DNA from: Pseudolactococcus laudensis | GTDB lineage: Bacteria; Bacillota; Bacilli; Lactobacillales; Streptococcaceae | DNA: 57,803 nucleotides | Direction of reading: 5' to 3' | Assembly (NCBI RefSeq): GCF_013449735.1 | Contig: NZ_JACBNY010000013.1 | Span: 1 to 57,803, forward strand | Shown: positions 41,692-50,975 of the stretch, in pieces | How the letters are laid out: each line of letters opens with the position of its first letter | Position numbering within the stretch: position 1 is the stretch's first letter | The notes under the pieces: generated by a model | The model's input: only the letters and a program-made list of their open reading frames with translations | What the model was told of the DNA's origin: nothing | The model's database searches: none | Program-made: the position numbers and the translations under genes

Positions 41692-44600
41692 ATTAAAAAA
41701 TAAGCGTGACATGAGAAAAGACGTAGGTCGTCTTTTTCGTAGTGTCATGGTGGGAGCGCTACTGCTGAATTATACCCAATCGTCAGCCTGACGGGCACTC
41801 AGCAGATTCAGGTTGCCGACAGCACGCCAGCGGCAGCGCCAGATATTCAAAAGGACATGGCCCACACCAGTCGTTACATTCAGAGTGGCGGCACGTATTC
41901 CCGTGGTCTGCGCGAGTACGTCACGGCAGCCAGTACAGACGGTGGCGTGCTGAGCTATGCGTGGTTTATTAACACGGAAGATAAATACCTCGACGACTCG
42001 GATGATGCCAGCAGCGCGATAGCGACGGATGCCAAGTTCGGCGCTCATACGTTTGGGGACGGAAACTATGACTATAAGGGGAGCTTTGGGACGCAGTCGT
42101 CGACTAGTAATATCCTCATCGCAACAACCCCAGAAACCGTCGGTACCTACTATACCTTTGTCGAAATCACCAACACGAAACAGGACGGAACACCGACAAC
42201 GATACGCTCAAAACGTGCTAAACTAGACATTCGAAATGAGAATAAATTAGATAAACCCGCTGCGGCTGCCAATGTCAAAATCGCGCCTCAATTCAATTTT
42301 TCAACAGGTGCAGTAAGTAATTCTCTCGTTGGTTCAAGGAACCATTTGTGGTTTGGCGCATTTGATTCAACCTTGTTTTACTCTCAACGCTCCCTACGGT
42401 CAACTGGACAATTTGGTAATACTCTCAACTGGAATATGGAAAGCACTTTCAACGCACAACTTGAAGGACCAGGGATTTCAATGGAGTTTCAGAAAAGTTC
42501 CTATACGAATAATGAGATTGTTATAGATACGTTTTGTGTTGGACAATCATCTACTTATCAGGATATCTCGACTGTACCTGGTGCAATTTATGAAACTAGC
42601 TTTAATCATTATAGTATCGGTGATGCCGCAAGTGACGGTGATGTCTTAGCTATGACGATTGCTCCTGCTAAAATGTCTGCTGCTGATTATCCGACAGATA
42701 TTCCTAATCGTTATTGGGACGGCTCATTAGGTATTAAGGAGGCGCAAGGTCTAAACAATAACCAAACTAATTTTTACTTTAATGTTAACAATGATATTGG
42801 TGATAAATTTAAAGGGACTAAAGATTTATCAACAGTTAATGCAGGGAAATATCCTTACGGTCTTAATCCAGCCTCTGAGGGGCTAGGCAATAATAGTGAT
42901 TATGTCGTTCAAAATGGCATTGCTGGTAATAACTATGGGACGGATTATTTCTTTGATTTGGCAAGGTATTCTCTGTTAGGCCTCTACAAAGGAGATAGTA
43001 ATCAGGTTTATCAGTATGATAAGGCCAACGCTGTTAATGAGTTGTATAATAAAACTGCTATTGTAACGAAAGCTAAGTTAACAGATAATGCCAATACTAA
43101 AAAAGTATTTACCTATGGTGGTGAAGATATCATTCAGTTCTATTCTCGTGATAATCTCAACCAAGCAGGACAAACAAGTCCTAATAAAAAACAGTTCTAT
43201 TACACCGTTCCCGAAGGACAAGGGATGACTGTAGAGGCTTTCACATCCTTAGCGGTTACTAACCAAGCGAATGATAACGGGATTAACAATGTTCAGTTTA
43301 AAAAGATTGATAAACCGAATATTAGTACTGAGCAAGCATATGATGGTGGAAATACAATTACAGTCAATTCAGCTAAGGCTGACTATGCTTATGCTTTAGT
43401 TGATGTGTCTCAAGGTTATGTGGTTATCGCAAAACCGGAAATGTTTTTCAACTTCGACTATGAAGATGCAACCTATTCACCAACGGAAGTCTATAAGACG
43501 GGTGATACGCGTCCAGATGGATTTAATGTCGGTGACCCCGTCATGGTCGGCACGCCCGTGACGATTAAGAACGTAGATAACTTCCTGTCTCTAGGTGTGA
43601 CTGAAGTCGCTCGAGAGCCTCACCCTACTGACCCTACTCTGGATAACATTACGATTACTTATAAATCGGATTATCGGGGTGGTGGTACGCAATTCCCAGA
43701 TAATACTACTGCGATTGCTTATGATAAGGCACAGGGGACATCGGCAGGTCTTGCTAATACCGGTGGTGCAGACGGTAAAGCTGACCTGAGTGATAAAGCT
43801 ACAGCAACCTTTACAGTGCCGGCTGGGACTGACTATGAAGTGGTACTACAGGTTGACACGAGTTTTGGTCTGTCAATCTCAGCTCTGGCTGCACCTGAAC
43901 TTCTTAAAGTTGATTATGAGAATGAAGGTGTACTGGCTGATACTGATGATAGCTATGCTAGGCTTAACGCTATCGACTATAACTTGATGAGTGGCGGTCA
44001 CTACTATGTTGGTGGTTTGAAGACGTTGGTTCAGGCGTCCAATACGCAGGCGATTAGTTTAACATCGGCTTTGGATGATACATCTTACCCTTATAATGTC
44101 GATGGTAAGCTCACCTATACCAAACACCTTGCGGATGCAACACGTATGGTCGGTGTGTCACGGACATTAGACATCAAGAAACGTCGTGACGCTTTGACGC
44201 ATGGTACGACGACTGGAGATGTTCAGGTCGACTATCTTACTGAAGTTGTGAATAATGCGAGTGGTGGTAAGATTTTACTGACGACGGCTAGCGGCACTGT
44301 GGCTGTTGAGGCTAGTAATCCTATTACCTCTACTACCTTTGCTAGTCTAGGCTGGACGGGTAATGCGGATTTGGCTTTGTCTAGTCGACTTGCTGCGACA
44401 AGTGGTGATTTCAAGGGTAAAGTCAGGACGACGACGCTTGTTAAGCGTCCGGCTGCGCCGGTTCGTGCCGAGAATGAGGGTGTGAGTGTTAAGATTTCAG
44501 GTGCGGACGCTAAGTTTTCGAATAATTATAGCACAGGAACGCTTATCGTTACTGGTAAGAATGATTCCGGTCAAGCTTTGACATTATCTGAAGAAATTAC

Positions 44601-46821
44601 TGCTAGAAGTGATTTCGATTTTAATAGTCATGCTGATGGTAATATTTATAGCTTTGTTTTTAAGGCAACGACTGATGCACCGCGCTCTCAAGTATTAGAA
44701 TATGCGACACCGCTTGTCGTGTCTAAAGTTGACTTTGGTGATGTGCCTTATGGTGAGTTGGGTCCTAAGACTGCTCAGACGGGCGATACTGGTACGACAA
44801 AAAAAGCGCTGAGACTAGAAAATACAGGTGAGAATACTTATTACTTTGATGCCGTTTATGATAATAATAAGATGAAGTTTAATAACCTTGGTCTCTTTGG
44901 TTTCACGAATAAAGATTCATTTATTGGCTATGGTGGTCTTTTAGAGAAATCTTCGAGTAATGAATTTAACACTTTAGCTGGTAAGACTTCTATTGCCAAG
45001 GAAGAGGTAAATGAAAACTTTACTATCGTCTTAGGGGATGTCCTAGATTCGTCAGGGAATTGGACACCGGTGCTAACTGAAGATAATAATGATGATGTAA
45101 CACCCGGGAAGTCAAATTTATCGGGTAATATTAATAAAGCGCCCGTTGGGACTTATACTTCTCGACTTAATCTTGCTTATAGTACAAGTAATGACTTGTC
45201 AGGCGCTACGACGATTTCATCTGAAGTCAAGATTAATATCGTTAAAGCCAAGTGGGCTACGCCGGTCGTTGCGACACAAGATCCGACAGTAGCGATTGGT
45301 AGTGATGCTGATAGTTATAACTATACAGTGACTAAAAATAGTTTGTCGTTTGATGTCTTGCTTGATGAAGAAGTGAGTGCGTCAACGCTAGAAGTATCAA
45401 CTAATGGCACCGCTTGGGTGAAACCAACTTTGGAAAATGGTACAGGTAGCGTTTCAGTCCCTGCAGGAAAAGTGCTGAAACGTATCACTTTGACACAGGG
45501 TAGTGACGGTGCAGATATTCAGCCTGGGACGACTTATAATGTGCAGTTCCGTGTGGTTGGGGATTCAAACCATAACCAGAGTGACGTTGTGGCTAAGACT
45601 TTCTATACACGGATGGCTGAGCCGACGACTCTAAATGCTTTTGTCAATTATACGCTAGAAACACTAGTAGTCGATACTGCACATAGTGTGAAGATTGGGT
45701 CAGATACCGCAGTCTCACCAACTGGTACAAGTGTTACAGCTGCCTTTGAGCCACAAGCACTTGCGACACCAAAACTGACCTTGCATGTGACAACTTTGGC
45801 ACAAGGAAATTATCCTGCGAGTGTCGCGGCTGACTTCGAGTATAGCCGTCAAGCTAAACCAACGCTATCAGTGACTGATGAGACAGTCTACAATAACCAC
45901 TCGGGTGCGATTAGTGGCACAGCTACCATTGATGTTAAAAATACAAGCGGTAGTTATGGTACTTACACACCAGGTAACACGATAAACAATCTCTACTCTG
46001 GTGAATATCTTGCGAGAACGCCAGCAAGCAGTACTGCATTTGCCTCGGAAGAAGTGAAAGTCTTACTTGTGCCGGATGCTTACAATGTGCGCGTGAAATC
46101 GGCGGCTGTTCTGGACGCCTCTATTGGTAATTCGAACTATGCGCGTGAATCTGATAGTAGTCTCTACTTCAAGAAAACTGCCCCACAGGATTATAAACAA
46201 GCTTTTACTGATGCAACTTTCTCACGGATTGGCTACAACTCTCAGGCATCTGTCGCAGTTGGTTCACCGACCTTTACAACTGGTGGTGACTCAGTTGTTA
46301 TGACGGATTCAGCAAGTCCGAGTGCGTACAATACAGCGCTAGATGCTTATAACAAATTCCTAGCGAGTATTGACACGGATGCAAAAGCTTTGACCCGTAA
46401 AATCACTTGGAAAATTCATGAGGCACCGACTTATACGGTTACAATTCCAGCGCTTATCAACGGCACCCTCGAGGGATCTAGCAATGATGTAACGATTAAA
46501 GCTTGGAACGGTACTAATCGGACGATTCCACTTAACAGTGTGATTAAGGTGAGTGTAGCAAGTGGTAACAGTACAGTATTAACAAATGCTGGTACGAACA
46601 TGGCTTACAACTTGAAACTGGGTACTAGTGGTCCGGCACTTACTGGTAATAGTCTCGTGAAATCAATCACGTCATCAGATGCCGATGGCTTGGCAAAGAC
46701 CACTGATCCTGCTGCGCAAGCATTCACAACAACCGTCACGGGTACACCGCAAGTCGCAGGTAACTATACAGGGGCGATTACATTCGAAGTTGGCTTGACT
46801 TTGCCTACGGACGAAGAATAA
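41684..46821 (+). CDS. Very large secreted beta-rich surface protein (frameshift in signal peptide)
   Basis: The ATG at 41684 follows AAAGGAGAGGGGG and encodes MIRLKNKRDMRKDVGRLF... with a hydrophobic core, but this frame stops at 41789. The -1 frame continues LYPIVSLTGTQQIQVADSTP, a natural end of a signal peptide, and then stays open for over 1,650 residues to 46821. One missing base near 41750-41765 explains this; an ATG at 41857 would give a protein without signal peptide. The product is Asn/Thr/Ser-rich, with little cysteine, and looks like stacked immunoglobulin-like modules. The C-terminus (AGNYTGAITFEVGLTLP) has no LPXTG or WxL, so attachment may rely on the two downstream proteins. 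I do not recognise the family. Confidence 0.7.
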
Positions 46822-46881
46822 AGATAAAAAGTCAACTACTAACTCAAATGCAACTTAGAAAAGAAATGAAGGGGGCAGGAT

Positions 46882-47181
46882 TTGGAAAATAAACCTGAAA
46901 ACACAGACACGCTGGTTGAAACAGCGACACCAACGGGTGACAAGCGCAAGAAAAAACGCGGCTTGTTGCTACTTATCACACTACTCGTTTTACTGATTGC
47001 TGGGGGGAGCGCATTTTTCGTGAAACACCCACAGAAGTTACCTCAAACACTACAAAACGCGCTGAATTTAGACAGCGCACAAAGCGACACGAAGAAAGAA
47101 AAAGCCAGCACGCCCGGCAAACAGGAGAGCATCCAAATCAGAGGCTATCCGGATGTTCAGCTCAAGGTGAATGAGTTTTGA
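46882..47181 (+). CDS. Membrane-anchored surface-operon protein, N-terminal frame
   Basis: 99 residues from a TTG start behind AAGGGGGCAGGA. A basic cytoplasmic stretch (GDKRKKKRG) precedes one transmembrane helix (about 27-47) and an extracellular linker ending QLKVNEF-stop. The stop lies at a TTT-TGA site after an SD-like AAGGTG. A +1 shift there, or removal of one T, joins it to the next frame as KVNEFEHLATEKQYLQV, giving one ~208-residue protein. It would present its outer domain beside the large secreted protein. Confidence 0.65.
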   Translation: MENKPENTDTLVETATPTGDKRKKKRGLLLLITLLVLLIAGGSAFFVKHPQKLPQTLQNALNLDSAQSDTKKEKASTPGKQESIQIRGYPDVQLKVNEF

Positions 47182-47506
47182 ACACTTGGCGACTGAGAAA
47201 CAGTATCTGCAAGTGACGGTGGATGCGCTCCTTCAAGAGGATGAGCAAATTCAGCTGTTGGCGATGAATGCCACCCCTGATGGGCTAGTCGGCTTGACAA
47301 ATGGTAAAGATACTTTAAAGATAGAGCATCGACGTGCTGACGATGATAGTAAAATCACAACATCTAACTCAGTTATCGACATGTTCAGGTCGGGCAAAAC
47401 AACGCACACTTCGGTGGTGCAGGCGTCTGACTGGGACAGCGTGTTGTCTGGTGGTGCTTTCAAGGGCAATTTCAGCTATGCTGTTAGGCTCGTGAAGGGA
47501 GGGTAG
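47171..47506 (+). CDS. Membrane-anchored surface-operon protein, C-terminal frame
   Basis: An 111-codon frame that carries the extracellular domain of the preceding protein (EHLATEKQYLQVTVDALL to NFSYAVRLVKGG). Alone it would be cytoplasmic, with no signal, and its SD (AAGGTG, 3-4 nt before ATG) is too close. It ends like an exported beta-sandwich. I interpret it as the downstream part of a frameshifted gene: either a programmed +1 event or an inserted T. The LPXTG-like gene begins 4 nt after its stop. Confidence 0.6.
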   Translation: MSFEHLATEKQYLQVTVDALLQEDEQIQLLAMNATPDGLVGLTNGKDTLKIEHRRADDDSKITTSNSVIDMFRSGKTTHTSVVQASDWDSVLSGGAFKGNFSYAVRLVKGG

Positions 47507-47509
47507 GCG

Positions 47510-48040
47510 ATGAAGAAGAAAATCATGACTTTTCTGCTGATTCTCGCGACTTTCCTGGTGGCGGGTTTGGCGTCGGCTGATACGCTCGATGAGGGGAACG
47601 CGAACAAGATTGCTGACCTCACGGTTGAGACGGTGGTGCCTGAGAAGGTGACGGTTAAGGTCGTCATGGCAGGTGGTACTTTCAAAATCGGGGATAAGAC
47701 ATATCAGGAGCAAGGTTCGGTCGTTTTGCCCTATGCGAGTGACTTGACGGTAACGCCTGTCAATGAGGAAGTGACGAAAGCGGACTTAGACTTTGCCAAG
47801 GTGACACCGGTTTATCAGATAGACGCGGGTGACTTGAAGGTGTCGAAAATCCGGACGGATGGCACAATCACGCTGACTTATAAAAATGTTTTAGCCGATA
47901 CACAAGAGGCAGGAGCTGCAAAAGCAATGCCTAAGACGTCGGACACAGAGCGTGTCTGGATCAGTTTAGTCGGTCTAGCGCTTGTCGTGAGCTTGTTTAT
48001 TATCGCAAGCAAACGCCGTCGCTCAGATAAAGACGAGTGA
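47510..48040 (+). CDS. Small cell-wall protein with LPXTG-like sorting signal
   Basis: A 176-residue exported protein: signal peptide (about 1-23, cleavage near LASA-DT), a compact beta-rich domain, and a sorting signal MPKTSD (140-145) followed by a hydrophobic stretch (about 150-167) and the tail KRRRSDKDE. MPKTS departs from LPXTG at position 1, but the overall layout is that of a sortase substrate. It is last in the operon with the giant protein and could anchor it to peptidoglycan, which is inference. A terminator follows directly. Confidence 0.8.
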   Translation: MKKKIMTFLLILATFLVAGLASADTLDEGNANKIADLTVETVVPEKVTVKVVMAGGTFKIGDKTYQEQGSVVLPYASDLTVTPVNEEVTKADLDFAKVTPVYQIDAGDLKVSKIRTDGTITLTYKNVLADTQEAGAAKAMPKTSDTERVWISLVGLALVVSLFIIASKRRRSDKDE

Positions 48041-48045
48041 TAATA

Positions 48046-48079
48046 AAATCTGCCCCGCATGGTGTGGGCAGATTTTTTT
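48046..48079 (+). terminator. Terminator of the surface operon
   Basis: AAATCTGCCC (48046-48055) pairs with GGGCAGATTT (48066-48075), seven T residues. Confidence 0.85.
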
Positions 48080-48159
48080 GTTGGTTGAGTGTGGGTGTGG
48101 TGGTGGTGATGTGGTGTGGTGGTGATTGTGCTTGCCCACGTATAAGCAGTGATTTTGAT

Positions 48160-48655
48160 ACCAATTTCGCACAAAAATACGATGCGAAAACGGTAATCTT
48201 TCTGAGAAACAATACGAGATTGGTAAAAAAAAGCCGTTTGTTGTGTGAAAACGGTAATCTTTCTGAGAAACAATACGAAATTGGTAAAAAAAGCCGTTTG
48301 ATGTGTGAAATCGGTAATCTTTCTGAGAAACAATACGAGATTCGTATAAAAAAGCCGTTTGATGTGCGAAAACGGTAATCTTTCTGAGAAAGAATACGAA
48401 ATTGGTAAAAAAAAGCCGTTTGATGTGTGAAAACGGTAATCTTTCTGAGAAACAATACGAACTTGGTAAAAAAAAGCCGTTTGTTGTGTGAAAACGGTAA
48501 TCTTTCTGAGAAAGAATACGAAATTGGTAAAAAAGCCGTTTGATGTGCGAAATCGGTAATCTTTCTGAGAAACAATACGAAATTGGTAAAAAAATGCTGT
48601 TTTTTGTGCGAAAACGGTAATCTTTCTGAGAAACAATACGAATTTCGCACACAGA
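48160..48655. repeat. 61-bp tandem array, eight units
   Basis: GAAAWCGGTAATC starts at 48186, 48247, 48307, 48368, 48429, 48490, 48549 and 48610; spacing is 59-61, varying mainly through the length of an A-run. Each unit has the core ATCTTTCTGAGAAACAAT, GAAATTGGTA and the linker AAGCCGTTTGATGTG. The core combines the left arm of one core type with the right arm of another. The 80 bases before it (48080-48160) are GT-rich and unremarkable. Confidence 0.9.
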
Positions 48656-48686
48656 ATTTAAAAGCGTACTTTATGGCTGTCTTGAG

Positions 48687-48781
48687 TTGACATGGCGATG
48701 TATTATGGTACAATAAGGTTATATCTTAGATACAAAATCTAACACAAAGAGCTATGTAGTGGTATACATAGCTCTTTTTTT
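48687..48781 (+). ncRNA. Antitoxin RNA of the Fst-type module
   Basis: TTGACA (48687-48692), 16-bp spacer and extended TGGTACAAT (-10 at 48709-48714) give a ~60-nt RNA from about 48721. It ends in the stem AGAGCTATGT/ACATAGCTCT (48748-48757, 48766-48775) with seven T. Bases 48722-48744 recur with one difference at 48890-48912 in the toxin start region, so the RNA is antisense to the toxin's translation start. Confidence 0.8.
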
Positions 48782-48820
48782 GCACTTATTTAAAGCGTGT
48801 GTCAAGGCAACTGGTCTAGA

Positions 48821-48913
48821 TTAGTCGTCCTTGTTTGTCATCATCCTAATGATGATGCTGAGCAATACACCAGCTATGATGTCTGCTAGTATCTTAGATA
48901 TAAAATCTAACAT
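48821..48913 (-). CDS. Fst-family type I toxin peptide
   Basis: A 30-residue membrane peptide, MLDFISKILADIIAG then VLLSIIIRMMTNKDD, very like plasmid Fst and its chromosomal relatives: one hydrophobic helix and a charged C-terminus. AAAGGAGGT lies 7 nt before the ATG. The promoter is an extended -10, TGTTATAAT (48954-48959, minus strand). Transcription converges with the antitoxin RNA and both can end at the same bidirectional hairpin. Overexpressed Fst disturbs the membrane and chromosome segregation. Confidence 0.85.
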   Translation of the reverse strand: MLDFISKILADIIAGVLLSIIIRMMTNKDD

Positions 48914-49348
48914 TTGAAACACCTCCTTTCTAGACCAAGAGGTGCCAAATGACATTATAACATAATAAAATCATAAAAGTTTTGTGGATATGTCAAGCGC
49001 TAAGCGATATAATAACGAAATAAACATTAAACTATATATAAAAACCACTGGAATATTTGTTTCGGTGGTTTTTGGTTTGAAAGGTTGTTTTAAAGGTTTT
49101 TTGGTCAATTTGAGGATAGGATTAGGGGTGGAATAATGAGCAAATAGGTGATTGTTGATTATTTAATTAAATGTGCAAAAAAAAGAAAAACAGGAAACAA
49201 AGTCCTGAAATTACAAGTATTTGTCCTGTTTATCTATTTTTCAAACTATATGTTTTTGGTAAAGTGGACAAGTAAGAGTTTAGATATTAGTCATAATATC
49301 ATAATTTGAGTAACTATTATGGGTTATACGAGGAGGAGGTGAGATTAG
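48914..49348. other. Intergenic region before the WxL genes
   Basis: It holds the toxin promoter (48954-48980), a terminator-like hairpin AAAACCAC/GTGGTTTT (about 49041-49073), a second hairpin ACAGGA/TCCTGT (about 49190-49230), and a perfect palindrome GATATTA-gtca-TAATATC (49283-49300) near a candidate promoter of the next gene. No gene is seen. Confidence 0.4.
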
Positions 49349-50128
49349 ATGAAAAGGTCAATTTTGGTTTTGTTATCCTCCGTGTTGTTATGCAGTTCAT
49401 TACTCGTTAATGCTGAAACGACAAGTGAAGGGAAGACTGGAGCGGGTATAGAATTTTCTCAAAAGAAAATAATAAGTACACCGCGCGATCCAAGAGATCC
49501 AAGTAAGCCGTTTCCAGGGAAAAAGGGAGCCCTGACTGCTTATGAAGAAGATAATGAGCAAAATTATTCAAAAGCAACTGCAGAGAACCCCAAGCTTTTA
49601 AGCATAAATGAGGAAACAGACTTTGGTTTAAGTCATGTCCCTGCAAAGTTGTCTTTTGGACAGATTAGTGATTCAGATGGTGTTTCAGTTTACCATTCAC
49701 GTGGGGATGCGGCTTTCTACGAAGATGAACTCTATCATTTGCAAATGATGGATAATCGTAGCACAGACGGCGCAAGTTGGCACATTAGTGTTCAACTCAA
49801 AGATAAAATTACTTCTGCTAGTGGGGCACACAAAGTAGAAGGCGCCATGCTCTGGATGCCGAAAGGCGAGGCGAGAAATGAGTTGAATCAAGACAGTGCG
49901 GCAGTCGACACAACAAATTTTGAAACTTTTGATGGTTATATCACAGATACAACCCCGCTAGAAATTTGGCGGACAAAAGGAAAAGCAGACACACGTGGTA
50001 AAGCAATTTCATCTTATAGCTGGGCTGCGAATGGGATGGAGCTACATATTCCCGACTACACAGATTTTTTAAATGAGAGTTATTCATTTAGCGTCATCTG
50101 GACAGCAGCAATATCACCAGAAATGTAA
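49349..50128 (+). CDS. WxL-domain-like surface protein, degenerate
   Basis: A 259-residue secreted protein with a signal peptide cleaved near VNA-ET, a Pro-rich linker (PRDPRDPSKPFPGKKG) and a C-terminal domain laid out like WxL. The two motifs are altered: SWHISVQL (W-x-I) near residue 144 and VIWTAAI at the end where WTL is usual. WxL domains bind peptidoglycan non-covalently. It leads a run of three WxL genes; GGAGGAGG precedes the ATG. The missing leucines may weaken wall binding. Confidence 0.7.
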   Translation: MKRSILVLLSSVLLCSSLLVNAETTSEGKTGAGIEFSQKKIISTPRDPRDPSKPFPGKKGALTAYEEDNEQNYSKATAENPKLLSINEETDFGLSHVPAKLSFGQISDSDGVSVYHSRGDAAFYEDELYHLQMMDNRSTDGASWHISVQLKDKITSASGAHKVEGAMLWMPKGEARNELNQDSAAVDTTNFETFDGYITDTTPLEIWRTKGKADTRGKAISSYSWAANGMELHIPDYTDFLNESYSFSVIWTAAISPEM

Positions 50129-50172
50129 TCGTTAATCACAATTACACATGCTTTTAAAAAGAAAAGGGAGTC

Positions 50173-50892
50173 ATGACAAAAATAAAATTACTTTCAGCAC
50201 TGGCATTAGCAGTGTTTGCAGCAAACGCAGCAACTGTTGTTGTTAGCGCAGATCCACTTTTGGATCGCTCAACAGCAGGTAGCATTGAGTTTGACAATGA
50301 TACAACAACACCTGTAACACCAACAAATCCACAAAAACCAGGAACGCCATTGCCAATTGATCCAAAAGATCCAGACTATCCTAATGAACAAATTACGGGT
50401 CCTACTGGGGGGTTGTTCTTGGCTTATGCTCCAAAAAACTTCAGCTTTGGTAAGCATGAAGTAGGCGCAGCAGATATTTTTTCAGGTAAAGTATTGACCA
50501 TGGAACAAATTGCAACACCATGGAATACAACAGCCTATTCTCAAGCAATAGAAGTTCATGATGGTCGGATTGATAAACATGACTGGACACTTTTAGCACA
50601 ATTATCAACGTTTGACTCTGGTAAATTGACTGGCACAACAATTACAATTGAAAATGCTAAGACATCATCGGAATTCGCAAATCAAGAACCAAAATTAGTT
50701 CAAGGTGCAATAACTACGATTTCGCAAACATCATCTGTTGAATTCTTAACAGCGAATCCTCAATCAAAAGGGGACACGTCAGCTGTGTGGTATAATCCTT
50801 CTGATGTAAAAATCCATGTCCCTGCAAAAGAGATTACTAAAGGCACACACAAAGCGACAGTTGACTGGACTTTAGTAGCAGGCGCTAACTAA
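50173..50892 (+). CDS. Small WxL-domain surface protein
   Basis: A 239-residue secreted protein: signal peptide cleaved near VVSA-DP, then a Thr/Pro linker (TTTPVTPTNPQKPGTPLPID) and a canonical WxL domain with DWTLLAQLS near residue 137 and VDWTLVAGAN at the C-terminus. Such proteins coat the wall by binding peptidoglycan and usually work with large WxL and DUF916-type partners; no DUF916 gene is seen here. AAAGGGAG precedes the ATG. It is co-directional with the neighbouring WxL genes. Confidence 0.88.
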   Translation: MTKIKLLSALALAVFAANAATVVVSADPLLDRSTAGSIEFDNDTTTPVTPTNPQKPGTPLPIDPKDPDYPNEQITGPTGGLFLAYAPKNFSFGKHEVGAADIFSGKVLTMEQIATPWNTTAYSQAIEVHDGRIDKHDWTLLAQLSTFDSGKLTGTTITIENAKTSSEFANQEPKLVQGAITTISQTSSVEFLTANPQSKGDTSAVWYNPSDVKIHVPAKEITKGTHKATVDWTLVAGAN

Positions 50893-50975
50893 TTTTTAAG
50901 ACGAAAATATCTATTTAAAGAAAGAGGATAACAATTGTTTTTAATGCAGGACTTGTTCTTGAACTCAGTCAACGT

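Noticed and set aside
48160-48655. CRISPR array
   Set aside because: The alternating ~30-bp motifs look repeat-like, but the intervening segments are the same in every unit, so there are no spacers, and no cas genes occur.
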